This document shows positions 1 to 6,073 of a stretch of 6,073 bases of DNA, one piece after another. Both the position numbers and the translations under genes were made by a program. Where the stretch lies: assembly GCA_003563865.1 (NCBI GenBank), contig PWTP01000095.1, positions 1 to 6,073 of the forward strand, written 5' to 3'. The first letter of the stretch is position 1. Every line of letters starts with the position of its first letter. The notes under the pieces were generated by a model. The model searched no databases. It saw only the letters and a program-made list of their open reading frames with translations, and was not told where the DNA came from. The stretch is from Dehalococcoidia bacterium (GTDB lineage Bacteria; Chloroflexota; Dehalococcoidia; Dehalococcoidales; CSSed11-197).

Positions 1-348
1 ATTGGGATGGATCCCATAAAGTCCGCTATAAATGGTCGTCACAAAATAATTACTGAATGGGCGGATATTGAAATACCATGCACTTATCATATCCCGGGTT
101 GCTTCGTCGATTCTTGCTTTATACTCGCCCGGCAAATGGCTGTTCATAACCTGATAATAATAATTGTAAACATGGGTAAGTCGATCGTACATCCCCACCT
201 CAAGTTGTCTTATTCGCTCGGGGGTTTTAAGTTCTGCATCAGTTAAGCTGTTGGGATGTTTAAGATCCAGAAAATCTTTATCACAGGCCGACAACATCAA
301 AATAAATAACGATACGATCGATGTGCTTTTTATAAAATGCTTTTCCAT
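1..348 (-). CDS. SusD/RagB-like outer-membrane lipoprotein, N-terminal part (runs off left edge)
   Basis: This is the 5' part (116 codons, ATG at 346-348) of a gene continuing beyond base 1. The product starts with a short basic end (MEKHFIK), a hydrophobic stretch, and a lipobox L19-S20-A21-C22, so it should be a lipoprotein anchored at Cys22. Directly after it comes DKDFLDLKHPNSLTD, the opening typical of SusD/RagB proteins (Cys, then DxFLD and a proline), followed by a helical stretch (RIRQLEVGMYDRL) resembling the first TPR-like helix. SusD proteins bind glycans at the cell surface and cap a SusC TonB-dependent transporter. The usual partner susC is not directly upstream; a FISUMP gene is, 63 bp away on the same strand, so co-transcription with that gene is plausible. 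No clear ribosome binding site is seen. The family call rests on the N-terminus only; another Bacteroidota surface lipoprotein is possible. Confidence 0.65.
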   Translation of the reverse strand, partial: MEKHFIKSTSIVSLFILMLSACDKDFLDLKHPNSLTDAELKTPERIRQLEVGMYDRLTHVYNYYYQVMNSHLPGEYKARIDEATRDMISAWYFNIRPFSNYFVTTIYSGLYGIHPN

Positions 349-411
349 AGTTCATATCATTTCTGCCTGGTTTAATATCCAATAGGGGAAGGTAGCAATG
401 CAATTGCCAAT

Positions 412-1005
412 CTAAAAGTCCTGAATGCAACGGACAGAGAACCCCCATTGATTACCAAAGAAATTTCTGCTCGCATTACCATAAGGGTACGACAAGCAAT
501 ATGACCAGGCGGCATAGGGGCTGTATTCGGTAGAACTCCACCAGGTGCCGTTTTTACCAATATCGTGGAATGTGCCATCGCCATAGCGGTATCCCCCTGG
601 AAGAGCCTTGAAGCCAAAGTCGTCAGTGCCGTTGCCGTCGTTTTCCCAGCCATCTTTAGCTTTAAGTTTGTCGCCCGGGTTGCTGCCCACAAAATTAATC
701 AGCTGATTCCACTCGGCATCGCTGGGCAGACGCCAGCCCGCGGGACATACGCTGAGGGCTGTTGGCCAGTCGTACAGGTAGCCATATTTTTTTACATTGC
801 TTTCGTTGTAGTCAAAGGCCCAGTAATTGCCCCTGTCAGGCTTAAATGCCAGATTCCCGGCCATCCATGTCATGTTATCGATCTTTATAGTACTGTATGT
901 TTTACCGTCACGAGGGTCGGTAAATGTGCCTGTTTTCTGAGCCACAACATTTAAGACCAAAACAGAAATACCAAGAGTAAAAAATAATGCTTTCATGTTT
1001 CTCAT
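412..1005 (-). CDS. Secreted FISUMP-domain protein
   Basis: A 197-residue protein that appears complete. Residues 1-22 form a signal peptide with likely cleavage before Q23 (VVA|Q). The rest is a single FISUMP domain (Fibrobacter succinogenes major paralogous domain, TIGR02145). Landmarks are DPRDGKTYSTIKI (30-42), WMAGNL (47-52), YGYLYDW (74-80), CPAGWRLPSDAEW (87-99), GFKALPGGYR (131-140), WWSSTE (155-160) and the terminal GFSVRCIQD (188-196). The domain is widespread in secreted proteins of Fibrobacteres and Bacteroidota; its biochemical function is not established, though a surface or ligand-binding role is often assumed. The start at 1005 gives MRNMKALFF; the fourth codon (ATG ending at 996) would give a more typical MKALFF start, and the sequence does not decide between them. 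The gene sits between a glycoside hydrolase (247 bp upstream) and a SusD-like lipoprotein (63 bp downstream). No ribosome binding site or convincing promoter precedes it. Confidence 0.9.
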   Translation of the reverse strand: MRNMKALFFTLGISVLVLNVVAQKTGTFTDPRDGKTYSTIKIDNMTWMAGNLAFKPDRGNYWAFDYNESNVKKYGYLYDWPTALSVCPAGWRLPSDAEWNQLINFVGSNPGDKLKAKDGWENDGNGTDDFGFKALPGGYRYGDGTFHDIGKNGTWWSSTEYSPYAAWSYCLSYPYGNASRNFFGNQWGFSVRCIQDF

Positions 1006-1252
1006 TTTTATAATAATTTGCGTATAGTCTTCAAGGGTTTTCTATTTTACGGTCTCCCTCGACTGAAGGAACTGCCCGCCCTGATGCAGAATAGTTGTTG
1101 AACACTCCTTGTTTTGCAAGGGCCGAAACCATTGCATCAAAAAAATACACACCATTATGTTACTGCTCCTGATTTATTTCACAGGATTTTACTTTTAGCC
1201 GAAAGTCATAAAACGATTAAAATGTGATACTTATAAATGCAAAAAGTTCGTT
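1006..1252. other. Intergenic gap with an unexplained GC-richer, coding-like stretch
   Basis: This gap separates the hydrolase stop from the FISUMP start. It is not uniform: bases 1031-1140 contain 52 G+C of 110, whereas 1141-1250 contain 32 of 110. On the minus strand, 1031-1159 is open for 42 codons ending in TGA at 1031-1033; from the ATG at 1130-1132 it would give 33 residues starting MVSALAKQGVFNNYS. A second minus frame is open from the ATG at 1135-1137 to TAG at 1042-1044 (31 residues, MQWFRPLQNK...). Two overlapping open frames of this length can arise by chance, so neither is called a gene. The same stretch holds a perfect 7-base inverted repeat, TGATGCA (1082-1088) with TGCATCA (1133-1139), enclosing a small hairpin CCTTG-TTTTG-CAAGG (1107-1121). 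It could be a decayed gene end, a dispersed repeat or a structured RNA. No Bacteroidota-type promoter was recognised in the gap. Confidence 0.45.
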
Positions 1253-2779
1253 TTACTCAATAACCTTTATAACCGCCACATAAGACCTATGGCCTTCAGG
1301 TATAATTGTCAGGATGCGCTGTGGCCCCCACCAGTCGGTACCATCAAAATTTTCCCATTGTGCCTCAATTATCTCTTCTTCACTCCAGGTCAGAGAGGCT
1401 AAATCGAGCCACCTGATGCCAACCTTTTTAACAGACACCCATGGGTCAAGATGTACTGTTGCCCTTCCCCCCGGGAAATATATTGCATATTCCTCACCTA
1501 TGTTTGCCAGGCAATAAGGATCAACTGAATTCCCAATGGTAGAGAATGCTTCGTAAGGTTCTGCATTGAAAATATCGAATTCATCCAGAAACATACTCAC
1601 CGCGCGAAGTGTTTGCTGTGCCTTTTCAGAGAGCCCAATACCCCAGTAGATATCCCCTCCCCTGTATGCGGGGCGATGAAACCGGGTTGATGCAGCTCCT
1701 GCAAATATATTTCTCCAGAAACGTTCAATGGCTTCTTTCTCAGATCCTGCAGCAGTATTAGTGCCTACACCGTGTCCGTAAACCTTTTCATTGTTCAGAG
1801 GCATGGGGCCATGCTCACCCATGGCTATGATTTTACGCCAAAAGATCAGGTTCTCCCAGTGCTTCTTCCCCACCGGTCCAAGCGCATCCTGATTATTTTG
1901 CGATACATCGGCAAAAGAGAACACATCGCTATGGGTCATCACCCTGCGCACAGTTGATTCAGGGGCAAACAACATGGTGGTAACATAAATCTCCTGACCA
2001 TGCCTTTTGGCGGCTTCTTTAATAAATCTGGCCCAATAGATATCCCAGTCAACACCAAGTCCGCTTTCATTGCCAACATTGTAAAGCACATGACCATATT
2101 GGGCAGTAACAGATATGAGCTTTTCTATAAACCGGTGCTGGTAATCAAGGACCTCCTGGTTGTTGTTTGTTAGCGAACCGCCATAATAATCCCAGGCATC
2201 GGAGATGGTGCCAGGCTCCCAGTTAATATTGTTTTCCGGATTTAGCGGGTGTAGCCTGAAACGCCCGTATGCTTCATCACCCGAAAGATCGAACCAGTCC
2301 CAGAGCGTAAGCTGAACAATGATGTCTCGTTTTTGAGTCTCATCGAGGAAGAATTTCAGCTTTGACCAGTACTCATCGTTCCACTGGGTAATATCATACT
2401 TTCCGTTGGGGAGTTGTTTTGCTGCATAGGTGTCGCCCTCATTACGGTCACTCATGGTATTACGAACATAGTTGCCCCCGGCAGCTTTCATTTTATCAAG
2501 ATGATCGGTTAGCATGCTCCCTGTCCATTGCCAGAGATTGTCGCGGTCACTGGCTCCGAAAAGCATTATGGGTTTGCCATTATACTCCCAGTACCAGGGA
2601 TTTTCAGTATAGGGGCGAATGGACTTAATATTATCAACTCCAACTGTATTTGAAATTTCACTATAGCTGATGCCAGCCTTTTCTCTATTCATAGCACCTG
2701 CTTTTTCAACCTGCAGAGAAAAAACTAAAAAAAACACAGAGAAGAGAATTACGTTAACCCTGATCATTTTCTGCTTCAT
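1253..2779 (-). CDS. Secreted TIM-barrel glycoside hydrolase (clan GH-A-like, DUF4038-type architecture)
   Basis: A 508-residue protein with a signal peptide (residues 1-29, start MKQKMIRVNVILF, likely cut after AGA). The mature part opens with ENPWYWEYNGKPIMLFGAS, the usual lead-in of cellulase-like and DUF4038-like barrels. It continues with DRDNLW (78-83), GGNYVRNTMSDRNEG (101-115) and RDIIVQLTLWDWFD (151-164). YNVGNES carries Asn237-Glu238, the expected acid/base pair at the end of strand beta-4, and AMGEHGP carries Glu322, a candidate nucleophile on strand beta-7. Residues from about 409 onward look like a beta-sandwich resembling the putative collagen-binding C-terminal domain that often follows such barrels (AIYFPGGRATVHLDPW). 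It probably cleaves a glycan outside the cytoplasm; the substrate cannot be read from sequence, and no exact CAZy family is claimed. The frame also opens upstream with TTG at 2810-2812, but that codon lies in a consensus -7 promoter element and precedes the signal peptide by 11 codons, so the ATG at 2777-2779 is chosen; another ATG lies at 2765-2767. Confidence 0.85.
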   Translation of the reverse strand: MKQKMIRVNVILFSVFFLVFSLQVEKAGAMNREKAGISYSEISNTVGVDNIKSIRPYTENPWYWEYNGKPIMLFGASDRDNLWQWTGSMLTDHLDKMKAAGGNYVRNTMSDRNEGDTYAAKQLPNGKYDITQWNDEYWSKLKFFLDETQKRDIIVQLTLWDWFDLSGDEAYGRFRLHPLNPENNINWEPGTISDAWDYYGGSLTNNNQEVLDYQHRFIEKLISVTAQYGHVLYNVGNESGLGVDWDIYWARFIKEAAKRHGQEIYVTTMLFAPESTVRRVMTHSDVFSFADVSQNNQDALGPVGKKHWENLIFWRKIIAMGEHGPMPLNNEKVYGHGVGTNTAAGSEKEAIERFWRNIFAGAASTRFHRPAYRGGDIYWGIGLSEKAQQTLRAVSMFLDEFDIFNAEPYEAFSTIGNSVDPYCLANIGEEYAIYFPGGRATVHLDPWVSVKKVGIRWLDLASLTWSEEEIIEAQWENFDGTDWWGPQRILTIIPEGHRSYVAVIKVIE

Positions 2780-2809
2780 TTTATCCGGTTTAAGTTGTAC
2801 TTCAACAGA

Positions 2810-2817
2810 CAAATTTA
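2810..2817 (-). promoter_or_regulatory. Putative Bacteroidota -7 promoter element for the hydrolase gene
   Basis: Read on the minus strand this is TAAATTTG, an exact match to the Bacteroidota primary-sigma -7 consensus TAnnTTTG. It ends 30 bases before the ATG at 2777-2779, leaving room for a short leader. No good TTG/TTTG -33 element is seen at the usual 17-23 base distance, so the promoter is only half supported. Its position overlaps the alternative TTG start codon and argues against that start. Confidence 0.5.
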
Positions 2818-2837
2818 AATAAAACAGTAACCATTAT

Positions 2838-2852
2838 TGGGGTCTGATCCCA
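2838..2852. repeat. Imperfect dyad, possible operator
   Basis: TGGGGTC-T-GATCCCA is a 15-base dyad with six of seven arm positions complementary. It lies about 20 bases upstream of the hydrolase -7 element, where an activator or repressor could bind. Its one-base centre makes an RNA hairpin unlikely. No known operator is recognised. Confidence 0.25.
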
Positions 2853-2868
2853 TCATGTATCAACTAAA

Positions 2869-2880
2869 CCCTGCTCAGGG
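2869..2880. repeat. Short palindrome CCCTG-CT-CAGGG
   Basis: A perfect 5-base inverted repeat with a 2-base centre, 16 bases beyond the preceding dyad in the divergent region. It could be half of a regulatory site, but a palindrome this short can occur by chance. Confidence 0.2.
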
Positions 2881-3024
2881 AACATTCAAACCATTTATTC
2901 TTTTTACTTACCGCTATTTTTGCATTTTACAATTGAGCCCATCCCGAAAAGCCAAATATTAGCGCCCCTCTAAATGGGACAGATCGAAACAAACAGAATC
3001 AAAGTACATTCATGAATTTGTTGT

Positions 3025-3053
3025 TTTGATTACCATTGTAATTTTTACTTTTC
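3025..3053 (+). promoter_or_regulatory. Putative promoter of the mosaic surface protein gene
   Basis: TTTG at 3025-3028 is followed after 17 bases by TACTTTTC at 3046-3053, which matches the Bacteroidota -7 consensus TAnnTTTG at all but the last base. Spacing is within the range described for this phylum. Transcription would begin roughly 30 bases before the ATG at 3093, giving a short A-rich leader without a Shine-Dalgarno sequence. Confidence 0.5.
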
Positions 3054-3092
3054 AGTGTGGCCTCATTATTCGTTTAATCAAAAAAAATAAAA

Positions 3093-6073
3093 ATGAAAAC
3101 ACTGTTTTTATCAACAACACTCAGTGCGCTCTTCATAATTACAAATTTAATCGCGCAGGAAATTGATGTTACCACCAGTTGGGTGGGCAATACCTTCAAT
3201 GGGTCAAACGGCCAATGGGTAATGAATTACGCCAACAAGATGCAGGTACATCCTGACGGAACGCTTATTACAGCCAGCGAATGGGATGAAGATGGCAGAA
3301 ATGTGGGCATTTTCAAAGACGGACTGCCCGTTGCTTTGATAAAGGGCCCCAGCTCTTCTAATTGCTGGGGTTGGGGAACAGCTACCAAAGCTGTTGCCAT
3401 AGACGACAATTACCTCTATGTAAATAATTGTGAAGGAGACATACTTCGTTTCAACCGGGCTAATGACAACTATAATTATGTGGATAAAACAACTACCGGA
3501 GAAGCCATTGGAATGACGTATTCCAATGACTATATATACATGATTAAAGAAAGCGGTGAAGTTCAAAAACGCAGTGTCTCTGAATTAGGCAGCATATCCT
3601 TGTCTTTTTCTGTTGCCGGTGGTGAAGATGTTGCTGTTGATGATGATGGGTACATCTGGATACTTACCTCCAGCAAGGAAGTGCTAAAATACGATGCATC
3701 GGGAACATATACGGGTACCAAAATAGACTATCAGCCAGGATGGGAGCCGGCAGCCGTAAATTATGATGCCTTTAACAACAGGCTTATGGTGCCCGATAAC
3801 GGACCGCGCAGACAGGTTATTATTTTCGACACATCGGGCAGTCAAACAGGTACATTTGGCGAACCGGGAGGGATTAGCGGAGACAACCCGGGTGCGGTTG
3901 GTGATTTGCGCTTCTGGAATATCTCCGGAGCCGGCACCGATGCCCAGGGAAATATTTATGTTGTATTAAACGAGAATTCAGTGTCCCTTCGCAAATTTAA
4001 CCCGGATGGCCTATTGCAGTGGGAAGTTAAAGCTATGTTTTTTACGGACATTGCCAGTATTGACCCGGAGTCAAACGGAACCGACATATATGGCAATAAC
4101 GAGCGAATGGCCTTTGATTATGAAACACAGCAATGGTCTTTAAAAGCCATTACATGCGATCGCATTGCATACCCTGATGATCCCAGAAGCGGTGAGCAGG
4201 GAACAGCAATTACATCAGCTTTAGTGAGACGTGTAGAGGGGCAACTGCTCATGTTTACTACCGGCATGTATTCCGGATATTGGGATGTTTTTCGTTTTGA
4301 TGGTGAAATAGCGGTGTTTTGCCAGAATTTCTCCAATCTGGGTTGGGCAACCTGGCCCGATAAAGATGGAAACATCTGGTACGAAAACAACCAACAAATA
4401 AGCATGATTCCTTTAACAGGTTTTTCAGCAGGATGTCCTCAATTCGGAACTCCCCAGGTAATAGAAACTACCGTACCAGCACCTTTCAACAAACTTGAAC
4501 GCATCAAATACGATGTTGACAAGGACGTGATGTATCTGGCCGGCTGGACCAGTGAAAATCCCAATATAAATAATGACTGGGGCATAATAGGCAGCACGGT
4601 AGCCCGCTACCCTGACTGGAGCCTGGGAAATCGCACTGCCAGCCACACAGCGGTTATGAATACCGATGTTGAAGGCTATATGCCAAAAGCTTTTTCTGTT
4701 GAAAATGATTATTTGTTTACTGGTGGTTCTCGCGACAGAGGTAAGCTGCATGTTTACAATGCAAATGATTTAAGCTATACGGGTTTCATTAATCCTCCCG
4801 GCAACTGGGGAACACTGGGCTGGCTGGACATAGTGCATGCCATTCAATCTTACCAGAGATGGAACAATGAATATGTAATTCTGGTTGAAGATAATGCCAG
4901 GGGCAAAAACCTGGTGTACCAATGGTGCCCAACCGGCGACTGCATTCAGGATTGCACAGAAACTGTGGATAGTGTTTTTATAGATACTTCTTCTGTTGAC
5001 CTTCAAGGGGCCGAAACGCTTCAACTTACAGCAACCGTTTTCCCGGATAGTGTATGTCTTGACAGGGTAGACTGGCATACTTCAGATGCGTCTGTAGTTG
5101 AGATCAGCTATAGCGGGCTAATTAAAGGCCGCAGTGTTGGTTCAGCCTGGATAAGCGCTAAAATTGCCCTGGATGAAAACAAGAAGGACTCCATACTTGT
5201 AACTGTAAGCGATGTTCCCCTTACCGGAATTTCCCTGGAGACAGATACATTATTTTTACCCATCGGAAACACAGCAACCATCCCCGTTTCTTTCTTGCCG
5301 CCCAATGCATTAAACAAAAATCTTGTCTGGACATCAACCGATAATGATATTGCAACTGTGGATGAAAACGGACTTATAAGCGGAATTATGCTTGGTGATG
5401 TTTTCGTTATTGCTGCATCTGAAGATGGGGGATTTACTGACTCATGCTACGTAGTTGTTACGGAATTGCCTGTAGAAAGCATAGAACTGAGGGTAAGTGA
5501 AATCAATGTCTGGATGGATGATTTTGAACAAATCAATGTAAATATTTTCCCCGAAGATGCATATAACAAAGAGATTATATGGACAATTGAGAATGAAGAC
5601 ATCGCAACTATTGATCAGGACGGTGTTGTAACAGCAGTAAACTCAGGAAATACATTTGTTATTGCCACTTCTGTTGATGGAGGGTTTACAGATACCTGCC
5701 AGGTGAATGTATTAGATGAAAATGTTATGGCGAGTCAGGATATTGGTAATGTTTGCGGATACGGAAGCATTACCCATACTGAAGACGGTAAAATTATTGT
5801 TTTGGGCAACGGGAATGACATTTGGGGTAACGCAGATGAGTTTCACTATGGTTATTTCAGGCAAGAGGGCGATGGTGTAATGGTTGCGCGGGTAAGATCA
5901 ATGGAGAATACCGATTCCTGGGCAAAGGCCGGTGTAATGATGCGTGAGACTGCAGAAGCTGGTTCAAAGCATGCCATAATGGCCCTTACCCCTGGCAACG
6001 GCACTTCTTTTCAACGCCGGGGAATTACTGATGGAGGGAGTGACCACACAACTCCCGGCGATGGAATAATTGC
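3093..6073 (+). CDS. Large secreted mosaic protein: beta-propeller-like region, three Big_2 Ig-like domains, ConA/DUF1349-like domain (runs off right edge)
   Basis: One open frame of 993 codons without stop or frameshift; the 3' end lies outside the window. Residues 1-21 are a signal peptide (MKTLFLSTTL..., likely cut LIA|QE). Residues about 23-610 carry blade-like repeats such as DDDGYIWIL (183-191), TDAQGNIYV (282-290) and PDKDGNIWY (422-430), typical of NHL/SMP-type beta-propellers. A Cys-rich linker, CPTGDCIQDC (612-621), leads to three Big_2 Ig-like domains (about 624-707, 708-791, 792-876). From 877 there is a concanavalin A/DUF1349-like domain: DIWGNADEFHYGY (909-921), WAKAGVMMRET (943-953), and KHAIMALTPGNG with FQRR. 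Such domains often accompany carbohydrate-active modules. No catalytic residues are evident, so binding or adhesion is more likely than hydrolysis. It should act at the cell surface or outside; in this phylum a C-terminal type IX sorting signal would be expected but is not in view. It is transcribed divergently from the hydrolase. The start is the only ATG fitting the signal peptide. Confidence 0.85.
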   Translation, partial: MKTLFLSTTLSALFIITNLIAQEIDVTTSWVGNTFNGSNGQWVMNYANKMQVHPDGTLITASEWDEDGRNVGIFKDGLPVALIKGPSSSNCWGWGTATKAVAIDDNYLYVNNCEGDILRFNRANDNYNYVDKTTTGEAIGMTYSNDYIYMIKESGEVQKRSVSELGSISLSFSVAGGEDVAVDDDGYIWILTSSKEVLKYDASGTYTGTKIDYQPGWEPAAVNYDAFNNRLMVPDNGPRRQVIIFDTSGSQTGTFGEPGGISGDNPGAVGDLRFWNISGAGTDAQGNIYVVLNENSVSLRKFNPDGLLQWEVKAMFFTDIASIDPESNGTDIYGNNERMAFDYETQQWSLKAITCDRIAYPDDPRSGEQGTAITSALVRRVEGQLLMFTTGMYSGYWDVFRFDGEIAVFCQNFSNLGWATWPDKDGNIWYENNQQISMIPLTGFSAGCPQFGTPQVIETTVPAPFNKLERIKYDVDKDVMYLAGWTSENPNINNDWGIIGSTVARYPDWSLGNRTASHTAVMNTDVEGYMPKAFSVENDYLFTGGSRDRGKLHVYNANDLSYTGFINPPGNWGTLGWLDIVHAIQSYQRWNNEYVILVEDNARGKNLVYQWCPTGDCIQDCTETVDSVFIDTSSVDLQGAETLQLTATVFPDSVCLDRVDWHTSDASVVEISYSGLIKGRSVGSAWISAKIALDENKKDSILVTVSDVPLTGISLETDTLFLPIGNTATIPVSFLPPNALNKNLVWTSTDNDIATVDENGLISGIMLGDVFVIAASEDGGFTDSCYVVVTELPVESIELRVSEINVWMDDFEQINVNIFPEDAYNKEIIWTIENEDIATIDQDGVVTAVNSGNTFVIATSVDGGFTDTCQVNVLDENVMASQDIGNVCGYGSITHTEDGKIIVLGNGNDIWGNADEFHYGYFRQEGDGVMVARVRSMENTDSWAKAGVMMRETAEAGSKHAIMALTPGNGTSFQRRGITDGGSDHTTPGDGII
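4962..5720 (+). repeat. Three tandem Big_2 Ig-like domain repeats
   Basis: Three protein repeats of about 84 residues lie within the long plus-strand gene. Each has a central Trp (W661, W746, W830) followed by the VATV-like core strand and a glycine-rich turn. Repeats two and three are the closest pair: residues 741-789 and 825-873 share 25 of 49 positions, including the identical FVIA and DGGFTD segments, offset by exactly 84 residues. Repeat one is more divergent and lacks the DGGFTD turn. Such domains usually act as spacers or adhesion modules on the cell surface. Confidence 0.8.

Larger units (their letters stand above)
2780..3092. promoter_or_regulatory. Divergent intergenic control region
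   Basis: This AT-rich region of 313 bp lies between the start codons of the hydrolase (leftward) and the mosaic surface protein (rightward), and must hold the promoters of both. No open reading frame, tRNA or other RNA gene was recognised in it. It contains a -7-like element for each direction and two compact dyads (2838-2852 and 2869-2880). A 7-base inverted repeat AATCAAA (2997-3003) / TTTGATT (3025-3031) overlaps the proposed rightward -33 element. A shared regulator acting on both genes is possible but not shown. Confidence 0.6.

Noticed and set aside
3..16. Perfect inverted repeat TGGGAT-GG-ATCCCA resembling the dyad at 2838-2852
   Set aside because: It is inside the SusD-like coding sequence (encoding Gly-Ile-His-Pro) and the resemblance to the intergenic dyad is short enough to be chance.
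7..246. Plus-strand 79-codon open frame at the left edge
   Set aside because: The opposite strand encodes a lipoprotein signal peptide and SusD-like N-terminus running through the same bases, which explains the region better.
565..954. Plus-strand 129-codon open frame opposite the FISUMP gene
   Set aside because: It lies entirely antisense to a strongly supported FISUMP domain and its translation shows no recognisable family; it is a shadow of the real gene.
1006..1060. Promoter for the FISUMP gene (TTGAAG at about 1031-1036, read on the minus strand, with a TATAAA-like box)
   Set aside because: The -10-like box would abut the start codon, leaving no leader, and no TAnnTTTG match is present.
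1167..1186. Hairpin TCCTG-(10)-CAGGA followed by TTTT on the plus strand, as a terminator
   Set aside because: The stem is only 5 bp with a 10-base loop and no plus-strand gene ends before it; on the minus strand no T-run follows, so it does not terminate the hydrolase transcript convincingly.
3204..3566. Minus-strand 120-codon open frame opposite the long plus-strand gene
   Set aside because: The plus-strand frame continues without interruption through it with signal peptide and domain evidence; the antisense product has no family features.

Overview
The window looks like a chromosomal piece of a Bacteroidota bacterium, most likely a Bacteroidales or Marinilabiliales-type polysaccharide degrader. 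The evidence is a SusD-like lipoprotein start, a FISUMP-domain protein, a TAnnTTTG-type -7 promoter element, A-rich leaders without a clear Shine-Dalgarno sequence, and several secreted proteins. Genus cannot be fixed from the sequence.

Layout: three genes lie on the minus strand and one very long gene on the plus strand, diverging from a 313-bp control region at 2780-3092. Going left from that region on the minus strand there is a secreted glycoside hydrolase (1253-2779), a 247-bp gap with an unexplained coding-like or structured stretch, a small secreted FISUMP-domain protein (412-1005), and after 63 bp the first 116 codons of a SusD/RagB-like outer-membrane lipoprotein that runs off the left edge. 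Going right, one uninterrupted reading frame from 3093 runs off the right edge (993 codons seen). It encodes a secreted mosaic protein: signal peptide, beta-propeller-like region, a short Cys-rich linker, three Big_2-type Ig-like domains and the start of a concanavalin A/DUF1349-like domain.

How the parts may work together (inference): every protein has an export signal. The set suggests extracellular carbohydrate capture and breakdown: a TIM-barrel hydrolase, a SusD-type glycan-binding lipoprotein, and two surface or secreted proteins that may bind or present substrate. It is not a textbook polysaccharide utilisation locus, because no SusC transporter precedes the SusD-like gene and no regulator is visible. 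The leading candidates for something undescribed are this atypical gene set, the mosaic propeller/Ig/ConA-like protein, and the short stretch in the 1006-1252 gap. No RNA gene, CRISPR array, intact mobile element or convincing terminator was found.
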